Shown here piece by piece: positions 1 to 5,967 of a stretch of DNA of 6,599 nucleotides. Source of the stretch: 66-474 sp035606235 (GTDB lineage: Bacteria > Pseudomonadota > Gammaproteobacteria > Xanthomonadales > Rhodanobacteraceae); NCBI GenBank assembly GCA_035606235.1, contig DATNFU010000014.1, positions 1 to 6,599 of the forward strand, in the 5' to 3' direction. Numbering within the stretch: the stretch's first letter is position 1; every line of letters begins with the position of its first letter. The notes beneath the pieces were generated by a model, which saw only the letters and a program-made list of their open reading frames with translations, was not told where the DNA came from and did no database searches. The position numbers were made by a program, and so were the translations under genes.

Positions 1-767
1 AACCCGACAATGTCAGTGCGATCGTCGCGCTCGCCATCACCGATGTGACCGAAGGCAAGCGGGCCGAGGCCAGGGCCGGCTACCAGCGCGCCATCGAGCT
101 CGACCCCAGCAACGCCACCGCGCATTGGAATTACGCGGTCACGTTGCCGATGCAGCAGGCGTTGGCCGAGACCCTGGAAGCGGTGCAGCTCGATCCCGGC
201 AACGCCTCCGCGCAGAACGACCTGGCGGTGAGCTACCTCGATCTCGGCGAGTACGCACAGGCTTTGCCGCACATACAGGCCCTGCTGCGGCTCGACCCGC
301 ACAGCGCCGACAGCGCCTTGACGCTTGCCCTGACCCATGCGCTGCTGCACCGCAACGCCGAGGCGGCCAAGGCTTTCGATCTCGTCCAGCCGGAGACGCC
401 GCTCGGGAAGGCGCTGGTCGCGGCGGGCCGGCTTGCCTACCAATCCGTGATCGACCCCGCGCGGCACGCGCAGGCAGTGGCCGCGGTGGAGGCGCTCAGC
501 CGGCGCACCGACCTCGACCCGGTCTCGCTCGCGGACGTGATCGAGCTTGATCTCGTGCTGGGCGAAAAACCCAGCGCGCTCGCACGGCTGCCGGGCTTGT
601 GCGCAAGTGCTTCGGTCATTTGCGCCGACCTCAGCGTCAATCCGGTCTGGCTGCCGCTGCGCGGCGATCCCAGGTTCGAGGCGCTGGTGAAGCAATACGA
701 CACCGTCTCGAAACCCGCCGCGGCGGCGAGTGCGGGCACCTCGTCCAGCCCGACTGCCTCGCAATAA
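1..767 (+). CDS. Tetratricopeptide-repeat protein, C-terminal part (5' end outside window)
   Basis: The reading frame is open from the first full codon at position 3, so the GTG at 45 is probably an internal valine and not the start. The visible 254 residues begin with TPR-like helix pairs ending in the usual 'LDP' turns: residues 1-37 (AIELDPSN), 38-67 (AVQLDPGN) and 68-101 (LLRLDPHS), with weaker repeats after that. The second unit is about 30 residues instead of 34, so it is degenerate. Near the end, RGDPRFEALVKQ (residues 220-231) resembles the closing segment of TPR domains that sit behind kinase, adenylate-cyclase or DNA-binding domains. The last ~20 residues are an Ala/Ser/Thr-rich tail. 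TPRs mediate protein-protein contacts. The N-terminal domain that would define the function is missing, so no specific role is assigned. No transmembrane segment is visible in this part. Confidence 0.85.
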   Translation, partial: PDNVSAIVALAITDVTEGKRAEARAGYQRAIELDPSNATAHWNYAVTLPMQQALAETLEAVQLDPGNASAQNDLAVSYLDLGEYAQALPHIQALLRLDPHSADSALTLALTHALLHRNAEAAKAFDLVQPETPLGKALVAAGRLAYQSVIDPARHAQAVAAVEALSRRTDLDPVSLADVIELDLVLGEKPSALARLPGLCASASVICADLSVNPVWLPLRGDPRFEALVKQYDTVSKPAAAASAGTSSSPTASQ

Positions 768-1012
768 CCATTCCGTTCACGTCCAAAGAGGGTCGGGGCG
801 GAGATGGTCGAAGCCAACCGCGGAGTGCGCGTGCTGCCGGTCGAGCCATGCCGCGCAACATGGCGCCGTTGCAATGGCACGCATGCATCTTTGCGAAGCC
901 GCCTGCGATCCGAGCCCCCGAACCAGGACGCTTCGGTGGCCGTTTTCGGGGCGACCAGATCGAGGTAACCAGGGTCCGCTTCGTCGAAAGCCGTCAGTTC
1001 GGCAAGGTACGT
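768..1012. other. Intergenic region with no supported gene
   Basis: This lies between the end of the plus-strand TPR gene and the terminator hairpin that closes the minus-strand dcp unit. Several frames stay open here, as expected in G+C-rich DNA. None has a convincing start with a ribosome binding site, and the longest run through the hairpin or antisense to neighbouring genes. I saw no tRNA-like fold, direct repeat or clear promoter. One minus-strand frame reads like protein and is discussed under findings. Confidence 0.6.
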
Positions 1013-1048
1013 AAAAAGCAAGGCCCGCCGAAGCGGGCCTTGCTTTTT
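1013..1048. terminator. Bidirectional intrinsic terminator
   Basis: A perfect 16-bp inverted repeat (arms 1013-1028 and 1033-1048) encloses a 4-nt CGAA loop. The outer five pairs are A-T, so each strand's transcript has a G+C-rich stem (core GGCCCGC) followed by a run of U. On the minus strand it starts 20 nt after the dcp stop codon, the usual place for a rho-independent terminator. On the plus strand it would also stop transcripts from the TPR gene, about 245 nt after that stop. Confidence 0.9.
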
Positions 1049-1068
1049 GAAACGCCGCAATTCCAGGC

Positions 1069-3390
1069 TCAGCCGCCGCCGCTCTTCTTCTGCACCGAGG
1101 CGTCGCTGGCATGCGGTGTGGGTTTGCTGTTTGCCGCCGGTTCCAGCCCGCGATCCTTCTTCATCGCGTCGATGTTCGGGTCGCGGCCGCGCCAGTTCTT
1201 GTACATCGTGGCGAGGTCTTCGGTGTTGCCGCGCGAGAGCACCATGTCGCGGAAGCGGTCGCCATTCGCGCGGGTCAGGCCGCCATGCTCGTCGAACCAT
1301 GCGAAGGCGTCATCGGCCAGCATCATCGTCCAGTTGTAGGCGTAGTAACCGGCGGCGTAGCCGTTGCCCCAGATGTGCAGGAAGTAGCTGGAGCGATAAC
1401 GCGGCGGCACGTAGCTGAGGTCAACGTGGTTGTCCTGCAGCGACTTCGCCTCGAACGCATCCACATCCGACACCTTCGGCGCGCTCGCCGGCAGCGTGTG
1501 CCAGGACATGTCCAGCAGGGACGCGGCGGTCGCCTCGGTCATGTCGTAGCCCTTGTTGAACAACTGCGAGTTCTTGATCTTGTCCACCAACGCCTGCGGC
1601 ATCGGCTGGCCGGTCTTGTAGTTCTTGGCATAGTTGGCGAATACCTTGGGATCCAGCGCCCAGTGTTCGTTGAATTGCGACGGGAACTCCACGAAATCGC
1701 GCGCGGTGTTGGCGCCGGAGAGGCTCGGGTACTTGGTGTCCGCGAACATGCCGTTCAGCGCGTGGCCGAATTCGTGGAACATGGTGATCACGTCATCGAA
1801 CGACAGCAGTGCCGGCTGGCCGGGTGCGGGCTTGGTGAAGTTGGCGACGTTGTAGATCACCGGCTTGGTGCCGAGCAGGGTGGATTCGTTCACCATGTTG
1901 CTCATCCACGCGCCGCCGGATTTGTTGTCGCGCTTGAAGTAGTCGCAATAGAACAGCGCGAGCGGTGAACCGTCCTTGTCGAATACCTCGAACACGCGCA
2001 CATCCGGCTGCCACACCGGAAGATCCTTGCGCTCCTTGAAGGTCAGGCCATAGAGCTGGTTGGCGGCGTAGAACACGCCGTTCTGCAGCACGTCGTTCAA
2101 TTCGAAATACGGCTTGATCTGATCCTCGTCCAGGTCGTATTTCTGCTTGCGCACCTGCTCGGCGTACAACTCCCAATCCCATGGTTGCAGCGTGAAGGTC
2201 GGCTTGCCGGCCTTGGCCTGATCGGCATCAATCACCTTCTGGATATCGGCGGCCTCGAACTTGGCGCGCGCCACTTCGGCCGGCACCAGCTTGTCGAGGA
2301 AGCTCATCACCGCGGCCGGTGTCTTGGCCATCTGATCCTGCAGTTTCCAAGCGGCATAGGTGTCGAATCCGAGCAACCTGGCCTTGTCGGCGCGAATCTT
2401 GGCGATCTGCGCAATCGTGTCGCGGGTGTCGTTGGCGTCTCCTTTTTCGGCGCGCATCCAGGAGTGCTCGAACAATTCATGCCGCGTGTCGCGGTCGGTG
2501 AGCGAGGCCAGCGCCGGCTGCTGGGTGGTGTTCTGCAGCGGGATCACCCATTCGCCTTCCAGTTTGCGATCCTTTGCCGCCGAGGCCGCGGCGGCGATGG
2601 CGTCGTCGGACAAACCGGAGAGCTTGCTCTTGTCGCTGACGACCAGTGCGCCGGCCTTGGCGGCGGCCAGCAGCTTGTTCTGGAACTGCGCGCTGAGGGT
2701 GGCTTCCTGCTCGTTCATGTGCTTGAGCTGGGCCTTGTCAGCATCCGAGAGCTTGGCGCCGTTGAGCGTGAATTCCTTGTAATCCCATTCCAGCAGGTGT
2801 TCGGATTCCGGATCGAGCTTCAGCGAGTCGCGCTGGTTGTAGAGCGTCTGGATGCGCGCGAACAATTTCGGGTTGAGATAAATCGCGTCCTGGTGCGCGG
2901 ACAGTTTCGGCGCTTCGATTTCCTGGACTTTCTGCAGGGTGTCATCGGTATTGGCACCCGCTACCGTGCTGAAAGTCAGCATCACGCGGTTGAGCATCTG
3001 CCCGCTCTTCTCCATCGCGATGATGGTGTTGTCGAAGGTCGGCGGCGCGGAGTCGTTGGCGATCGCCTCGAGTTCGGCGAGTTGCTTCCGCATGCCTTCT
3101 TCCATCGCCGGCTGGTAGTCGGAATCCTTGATCTTGGAAAAATCCGGTGCCTGGAACGGCAACGTGGACGCGTGATAGAACGGGTTGCTCTGGATGTCGC
3201 CGGCCGGCGTCGCCGCACTGGCGGCGCTCGCGACCGCCGCGCTCGCCGCGTGCGCGGGCGTGGTGCTGGCGGATGCGGGCGTGGCGCCGGGATTGGCGTC
3301 GGCGGATTGCGAACACGCGCTCAGGCCGGCGGTGCCGGCGAAGAGCACGCAACAGGCAAGCGCAAGCGGCTTGATACGGAATGGGGACAT
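1069..3390 (-). CDS. dcp: Peptidyl-dipeptidase Dcp-like zinc metallopeptidase (family M3), lipoprotein form
   Basis: This 773-aa protein is a zinc peptidase expected to release dipeptides from the C-termini of peptides. The zinc site is H539-E-F-G-H543, and the third ligand is E568 in DFVEFPSQ, 25 residues after the second histidine as in family M3. Substrate-binding and catalytic residues typical of M3 lie in the H672-x5-Y678-A-A-G-Y-Y-A-Y685 region. The N-terminus has a lipoprotein signal: basic start, hydrophobic core, and lipobox L23-S-A-C26. Serine at +2 would favour the outer membrane. An Ala/Ser/Thr/Pro linker (about 28-64) follows, then the M3 fold. With linker and a hydrophilic tail (about 745-773) it is longer than the ~680-aa cytoplasmic E. 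coli Dcp. The ATG at 3390 follows AGAGGA with 6-nt spacing. It lies 31 bp after the 116-aa gene, so the two are probably co-transcribed, and it ends at the terminator. Oligopeptidase A is the main alternative, but DFVEFPSQ and GNGYAAGYYAY favour Dcp. Confidence 0.93.
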   Translation of the reverse strand: MSPFRIKPLALACCVLFAGTAGLSACSQSADANPGATPASASTTPAHAASAAVASAASAATPAGDIQSNPFYHASTLPFQAPDFSKIKDSDYQPAMEEGMRKQLAELEAIANDSAPPTFDNTIIAMEKSGQMLNRVMLTFSTVAGANTDDTLQKVQEIEAPKLSAHQDAIYLNPKLFARIQTLYNQRDSLKLDPESEHLLEWDYKEFTLNGAKLSDADKAQLKHMNEQEATLSAQFQNKLLAAAKAGALVVSDKSKLSGLSDDAIAAAASAAKDRKLEGEWVIPLQNTTQQPALASLTDRDTRHELFEHSWMRAEKGDANDTRDTIAQIAKIRADKARLLGFDTYAAWKLQDQMAKTPAAVMSFLDKLVPAEVARAKFEAADIQKVIDADQAKAGKPTFTLQPWDWELYAEQVRKQKYDLDEDQIKPYFELNDVLQNGVFYAANQLYGLTFKERKDLPVWQPDVRVFEVFDKDGSPLALFYCDYFKRDNKSGGAWMSNMVNESTLLGTKPVIYNVANFTKPAPGQPALLSFDDVITMFHEFGHALNGMFADTKYPSLSGANTARDFVEFPSQFNEHWALDPKVFANYAKNYKTGQPMPQALVDKIKNSQLFNKGYDMTEATAASLLDMSWHTLPASAPKVSDVDAFEAKSLQDNHVDLSYVPPRYRSSYFLHIWGNGYAAGYYAYNWTMMLADDAFAWFDEHGGLTRANGDRFRDMVLSRGNTEDLATMYKNWRGRDPNIDAMKKDRGLEPAANSKPTPHASDASVQKKSGGG

Positions 3391-3395
3391 GACGG

Positions 3396-3402
3396 TTCCT
3401 CT
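3396..3402 (-). promoter_or_regulatory. Ribosome binding site of dcp
   Basis: The minus strand reads AGAGGAA here, with 6 nt between AGGA and the ATG at 3390. This supports the start that includes the lipoprotein signal peptide. Confidence 0.75.
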
Positions 3403-3421
3403 GCGAAAATGGAATGAAGGA

Positions 3422-3772
3422 TCAGGCCGCGCGAACGTCGCGCAGCTTCCAACGATGGCCGACCAGCAAGTTCAGGCGATGGCGCAGGATCGCATGCGGC
3501 AGTGAGGTCACGACTTCCACCTCCGCGTGCAGATCGTCTTGATGCGCGCTCACGGTGGCGGCGGGATCCACCGGCGCCAGCGACTCGTCCACATCCTCCG
3601 GGTCTGGCTGCTTGGCGCGCCAGCGCTGGAACAATACGGTTTCGCGCAAGGCCTGTTGCAGGGCTTCGGCAAAGCTCTGCGGTGACGACCCGTTGAAGGA
3701 TAGATCCGGATCGGGGCCACGGGCGTGGCCGAGATCGTCAATCGAGAGGTAATAGCGTTGTGCGGTGCTCAT
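3422..3772 (-). CDS. Conserved-looking protein of unknown function, 116 aa, upstream of dcp
   Basis: I do not recognise this family. The chosen start is the ATG at 3772, preceded by CTGGAG with 5 nt between GGAG and the ATG. The frame extends upstream to 3832, but that extension crosses a strong hairpin and has no ribosome binding site. The product is soluble, with no signal peptide or membrane helix. It starts RYYLSIDDLGHARGPDPDLSF, then has a likely amphipathic helix (about 30-52, SFAEALQQALRETVLFQRWR) and an acidic, proline-containing middle (about 54-82). It ends in a basic segment containing HAILRHRLNLLVGHRWKLRD. The middle is acidic and the end basic, which may suit a small binding or adaptor protein, but that is speculation. 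Its stop lies 31 bp before dcp, in the same direction, so co-transcription is likely. Codon use matches the neighbours and the ribosome binding site is good, so it is probably a real gene. Confidence 0.7.
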   Translation of the reverse strand: MSTAQRYYLSIDDLGHARGPDPDLSFNGSSPQSFAEALQQALRETVLFQRWRAKQPDPEDVDESLAPVDPAATVSAHQDDLHAEVEVVTSLPHAILRHRLNLLVGHRWKLRDVRAA

Positions 3773-3777
3773 GCATG

Positions 3778-3783
3778 CTCCAG
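3778..3783 (-). promoter_or_regulatory. Ribosome binding site deciding the start of the 116-aa protein
   Basis: The minus strand reads CTGGAG, 5 nt before the ATG at 3772. It places the start there and not at the in-frame ATG 60 nt upstream. Confidence 0.65.
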
Positions 3784-3788
3784 TGGCT

Positions 3789-3865
3789 GAGCGGATTTGA
3801 AAGTCGCTGCGCGCGACGGGCGCGATTGGCAAGTCGCGCGCCTCGCAACGCTTTCAAAGCCGCTC
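3789..3865. repeat. Large imperfect inverted repeat (hairpin) between bioD and the 116-aa gene
   Basis: The outer arms are 15 nt (3789-3803, GAGCGGATTTGAAAG, and 3851-3865, CTTTCAAAGCCGCTC) and pair at 14 of 15 positions. Inside them a perfect 9-bp stem (GCGCGCGAC at 3809-3817 with GTCGCGCGC at 3833-3841) closes a 15-nt loop. The structure sits just upstream of the ribosome binding site of the 116-aa gene and 85 bp after the bioD stop. No U-run follows it on either strand, so it is not a standard intrinsic terminator. It could be a decayed interspersed repeat, an mRNA-stabilising structure or a leader control element. The sequence does not decide between these. Confidence 0.7.
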
Positions 3866-3950
3866 GAATGAATCCGCAGGGTCGAGCGGGTCGGGTGCAA
3901 CCACATGATCATGCCGCGAACGCGCGCTGCGTGCCATCCCATGCCGCAAG

Positions 3951-4664
3951 TCATGGGCGGCTACGTATGGCAGACATGACGTCCCGCAGCGCACCGCCGC
4001 TCGCCGCCTCGGCAGGCGAGATGCCGTGCGGCAGCACGCCCAGGCACGGCGCCGGCAGCAAGCGCCGCAAGGCTTCCAGATTCTCGTCGCTGCGTTCCAT
4101 CGCGGGATCTGCGTGGTTGCCGACCCAGCCGAGCAGCTCGCATCCGTCGTCCAAGATCGTCCGCGCGCTCAGCCGCGCGTGATTGAGGCAACCCAGCCGC
4201 AGACCGACTACCAGCAGCACCGGCACATTCAGCGCGCGCGGGATCGCTTCCGCATCCAGCGTATCCGACAGCGGCACCGCCCAGCCGCCGACGCCTTCCA
4301 CCACCACCACATCGACGCGCGCCGCAAGGCGCGTGTATGCGGCCTCGATCTTCGACAATTCGATTTGCACGTGCGCATCCGCTGCGGCCAGATGCGGCGC
4401 TATCGCCGGCTCGAACGCGTACGGATTGCAAAGAGCGTAATGATCGGGTGGCGGATCGCTGGCGGCGATGAGTGCGAGTGCATCCTCGTTGCGCAAACCA
4501 CTGCCGGTGATGGCGCAGCCGCTGGCGACCGGCTTCATGCCCGTCGCGCGCAGACCCGCATTGCGCAACGCATGCAGCAGCGCGCAGGAAAAAAAAGTTT
4601 TGCCGATGCCGGTGTCGGTGCCGGCCACGAACACACCCGATCGAAGCGCGCCGCGCGCGCTCAT
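3951..4664 (-). CDS. bioD: ATP-dependent dethiobiotin synthetase BioD
   Basis: The 237-aa product catalyses the penultimate step of biotin synthesis in the cytoplasm: 7,8-diaminopelargonate plus CO2 and ATP give dethiobiotin. The P-loop is G15-T-D-T-G-I-G-K22-T23. K44 in MKPVASG matches the substrate-binding lysine of the family motif. E123 lies in VVEGVGGWAVPLSDT, followed by VVGLRLGCLNHA and the GWVGN nucleotide-recognition segment, all in the order seen in E. coli BioD. Length is normal (E. coli about 225 aa). The ATG at 4664 overlaps the TGA of the upstream membrane-protein gene (ATGA), which fixes the start and implies translational coupling. A longer in-frame extension to 4841 is antisense-like reading of the upstream gene and is rejected. 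No other bio gene is visible in the window, so this copy stands apart from a bioBFHC cluster. A T8 run directly follows the P-loop codons. Confidence 0.95.
   Translation of the reverse strand: MSARGALRSGVFVAGTDTGIGKTFFSCALLHALRNAGLRATGMKPVASGCAITGSGLRNEDALALIAASDPPPDHYALCNPYAFEPAIAPHLAAADAHVQIELSKIEAAYTRLAARVDVVVVEGVGGWAVPLSDTLDAEAIPRALNVPVLLVVGLRLGCLNHARLSARTILDDGCELLGWVGNHADPAMERSDENLEALRRLLPAPCLGVLPHGISPAEAASGGALRDVMSAIRSRP
4661..4664 (-). promoter_or_regulatory. ATGA stop-start overlap coupling the membrane protein gene to bioD
   Basis: The minus strand reads ATGA. ATG (4664-4662) starts bioD, and TGA (4663-4661) ends the upstream gene. Such 4-bp overlaps usually mean that a terminating ribosome re-initiates on the next gene. 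Confidence 0.85.
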
Positions 4665-5386
4665 GTGGGCGCGCGCAACACGGCCATGCGCCGGCGCATG
4701 CGTCCGCGCAAGCCGATGTTGCACACGGCAATCAGCCAGTACACCGCACCCGGCGCCGAATACGTCCAGCCGGGCGTGCGTGACCCGAGTACCAGCGCGA
4801 GCCCCGCGGAAAGGAGGCCGATTGTCGCGCCGGTTGTCCAACGAAGCGCACCCGATTGCGTGATCAGCCGTTCGACGGGATCCAGCTGCAACTTGTCATG
4901 CGATTGCAGCGCATGCAGGTAAAACAACAGGATCACCACGCACATACTCGCGTATGCGACACCGAACACGATGTACATGACCTGCCAGTCAGCCCACGAG
5001 CGCACCTGGAACCCGGCGGCACCGGCATCGCTGCCGGAAAAAATCGCCGCATTGAACATCATGTGCAGCGGGTAGACATAGATCAGCACCAGGAACACCA
5101 GCAGCAGGCTGAGCAGGATGCTGCGGCCGTCCTCGATGCCATAACGCCGGTACCAGGTGTAGTGCGCATGCCAGAACAGGCACAGCAGCGCGATACTCGC
5201 CGCGTAACCGGGGACGCCGCGCAGCGCGCCCATGAGTTCGGTGACGTTGGCCGGCACGTGGCCGCCGCCGATCATCAGCAGCGTGACCGCGAATGCGAAT
5301 GCCGCGTCGGTGAATGCCTCGATGCGGGTGTTTTCGCCGCCGCGAAAGCGGAAGCCGTAACGATCGCTGGTCTGCCGGTGGGTCAT
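4661..5386 (-). CDS. TMEM175/DUF1211-family integral membrane protein, probable cation (K+) channel
   Basis: This 241-aa protein has about six hydrophobic helices, near residues 22-41, 58-79, 89-110, 135-157, 180-201 and 211-227. The first begins R21-I-E-A-F-T-D-A-A-F-A-F-A-V-T-L-L37. This matches the DUF1211 signature (R-x3-FSDGVFAIAxTLL), which lines the pore in bacterial TMEM175 K+ channels. Helix 2 has FWHAHY (71-76), like the family's W-x2-HH motif. S-to-T and G-to-A changes in the signature make this a divergent member, so channel activity and selectivity are inferred. The C-terminus is strongly basic (227-233), which suits a cytoplasmic tail. The ATG at 5386 follows GGGGAG with 6-nt spacing. 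An in-frame ATG at 5470 lacks such a site and would overlap the msrC promoter region. The gene is divergent from msrC and translationally coupled to bioD. Confidence 0.82.
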   Translation of the reverse strand: MTHRQTSDRYGFRFRGGENTRIEAFTDAAFAFAVTLLMIGGGHVPANVTELMGALRGVPGYAASIALLCLFWHAHYTWYRRYGIEDGRSILLSLLLVFLVLIYVYPLHMMFNAAIFSGSDAGAAGFQVRSWADWQVMYIVFGVAYASMCVVILLFYLHALQSHDKLQLDPVERLITQSGALRWTTGATIGLLSAGLALVLGSRTPGWTYSAPGAVYWLIAVCNIGLRGRMRRRMAVLRAPT

Positions 5387-5481
5387 TGTTGGCTCCCCGA
5401 GCGCGCAGTATGCCAGCGCTGCGAATCCCGCCGCCGCAGGCTTAGAATGAGCGGCTCCGCCCTCACTCAATCGATTGCCAG
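5387..5481. promoter_or_regulatory. Divergent promoter region between the TMEM175-like gene and msrC
   Basis: This 95-bp gap must hold the promoters of both divergent genes. On the plus strand a -10-like TAGAAT lies at 5443-5448, about 33 nt before the msrC ATG. On the minus strand a -10-like CATACT lies at 5407-5412. Neither has a recognisable -35 element at the right spacing, so both assignments are weak. No clear Shine-Dalgarno sequence precedes msrC. Confidence 0.4.
5393..5398 (-). promoter_or_regulatory. Ribosome binding site of the TMEM175-like gene
   Basis: The minus strand reads GGGGAG, 6 nt before the ATG at 5386. It selects this start over the in-frame ATG at 5470. Confidence 0.75.
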
Positions 5482-5967
5482 ATGTTCACCGCCGCCGCGA
5501 TCGCCGCCACCAGCAAGCCGGAACTGTATGCCGAACTCGCGCAGCAGGCGCGCGGTTTGCTGCACGGCGAATCCAGCCTGATTGCCAATGCCGCCAATTT
5601 CGCCGCGCTGGTGTATCACGCGCTGCCGGATATCAACTGGTGCGGGTTTTATCTCTACGACGGCAACGAATTGGTGGTCGGGCCGTTCCAGGGCAAGCCG
5701 GCCTGCGTGCGCATCGCGATCGGGCGCGGCGTGTGCGGTGCGGCGGCGGCTTCGCGCGCCACGCAATTGGTACGCGATGTCAACAAGCATCCGGATCACA
5801 TCGCCTGCGACGCGGCTTCGCAATCGGAAATCGTGGTGCCGCTGATTCGCGCAGACGGTTCGCTGCTGGGCGTATGGGACGTGGATTCGCCCCATGTCGC
5901 GCGCTTCGACGAGGAGGATCGCGCCGGCATGGAAGCGCTGTGCAAGGCGTTCATGGGATCTCTGTAG
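5482..5967 (+). CDS. msrC: Free methionine-(R)-sulfoxide reductase (GAF-domain fRMsr)
   Basis: The 161-aa product is a single GAF domain that reduces free L-methionine-(R)-sulfoxide to methionine in the cytoplasm, with electrons from thioredoxin-type donors. It helps recover methionine after oxidative damage. The family hallmarks are present: NWCGFYLYD (52-60), GPFQGKPAC (67-75), GRGVCG (81-86) and VRDVNKHPDHIACDAAS (97-113). The three cysteines C75, C85 and C109 have the same spacing (10 and 24 residues) as C84, C94 and C118 of E. coli MsrC. E116 and the acidic pair D133 and D135 lie where the family's substrate-binding acidic residues are expected. The length is close to the E. coli protein. 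ATG 5482 is the first start in this frame. The stop codon TAG (5965-5967) lies inside the left arm of a REP-like palindrome. The gene converges on the LOG-family gene, with a gap of about 100 bp. Confidence 0.94.
   Translation: MFTAAAIAATSKPELYAELAQQARGLLHGESSLIANAANFAALVYHALPDINWCGFYLYDGNELVVGPFQGKPACVRIAIGRGVCGAAAASRATQLVRDVNKHPDHIACDAASQSEIVVPLIRADGSLLGVWDVDSPHVARFDEEDRAGMEALCKAFMGSL

Noticed and set aside
437..1300. Minus-strand open frame of 287 codons crossing the TPR gene, the terminator and the end of dcp
   Set aside because: It reads through a strong terminator hairpin and overlaps two supported genes on both sides. Only its middle part is noted, as a weak remnant.
1111..1968. Plus-strand open frame of 285 codons antisense to the 3' half of dcp
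   Set aside because: The composition is Val/Arg/Gly-biased as expected for a shadow frame, and no domain is recognisable.
2185..3417. Long plus-strand open frame of 410 codons antisense to dcp
   Set aside because: It is a mirror of the dcp codon bias. The peptide is Arg/Gly/Leu-rich with no recognisable domain, while the opposite strand encodes a complete M3 peptidase with all its motifs.
3773..3832. 20-residue N-terminal extension of the 116-aa protein
   Set aside because: It would be translated from within the hairpin and lacks a ribosome binding site, whereas the ATG at 3772 has GGAG at 5-nt spacing.
4665..4841. 59-residue N-terminal extension of BioD
   Set aside because: It is Arg/His/Ala-rich shadow sequence overlapping the upstream membrane gene. 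BioD family proteins start just before the P-loop, and ATGA coupling fixes the start at 4664.
4026..4922. Plus-strand open frame of 298 codons across bioD and the membrane protein gene
   Set aside because: It is antisense to two well-supported genes, has low-complexity Gln/Arg/His composition and no ribosome binding site.
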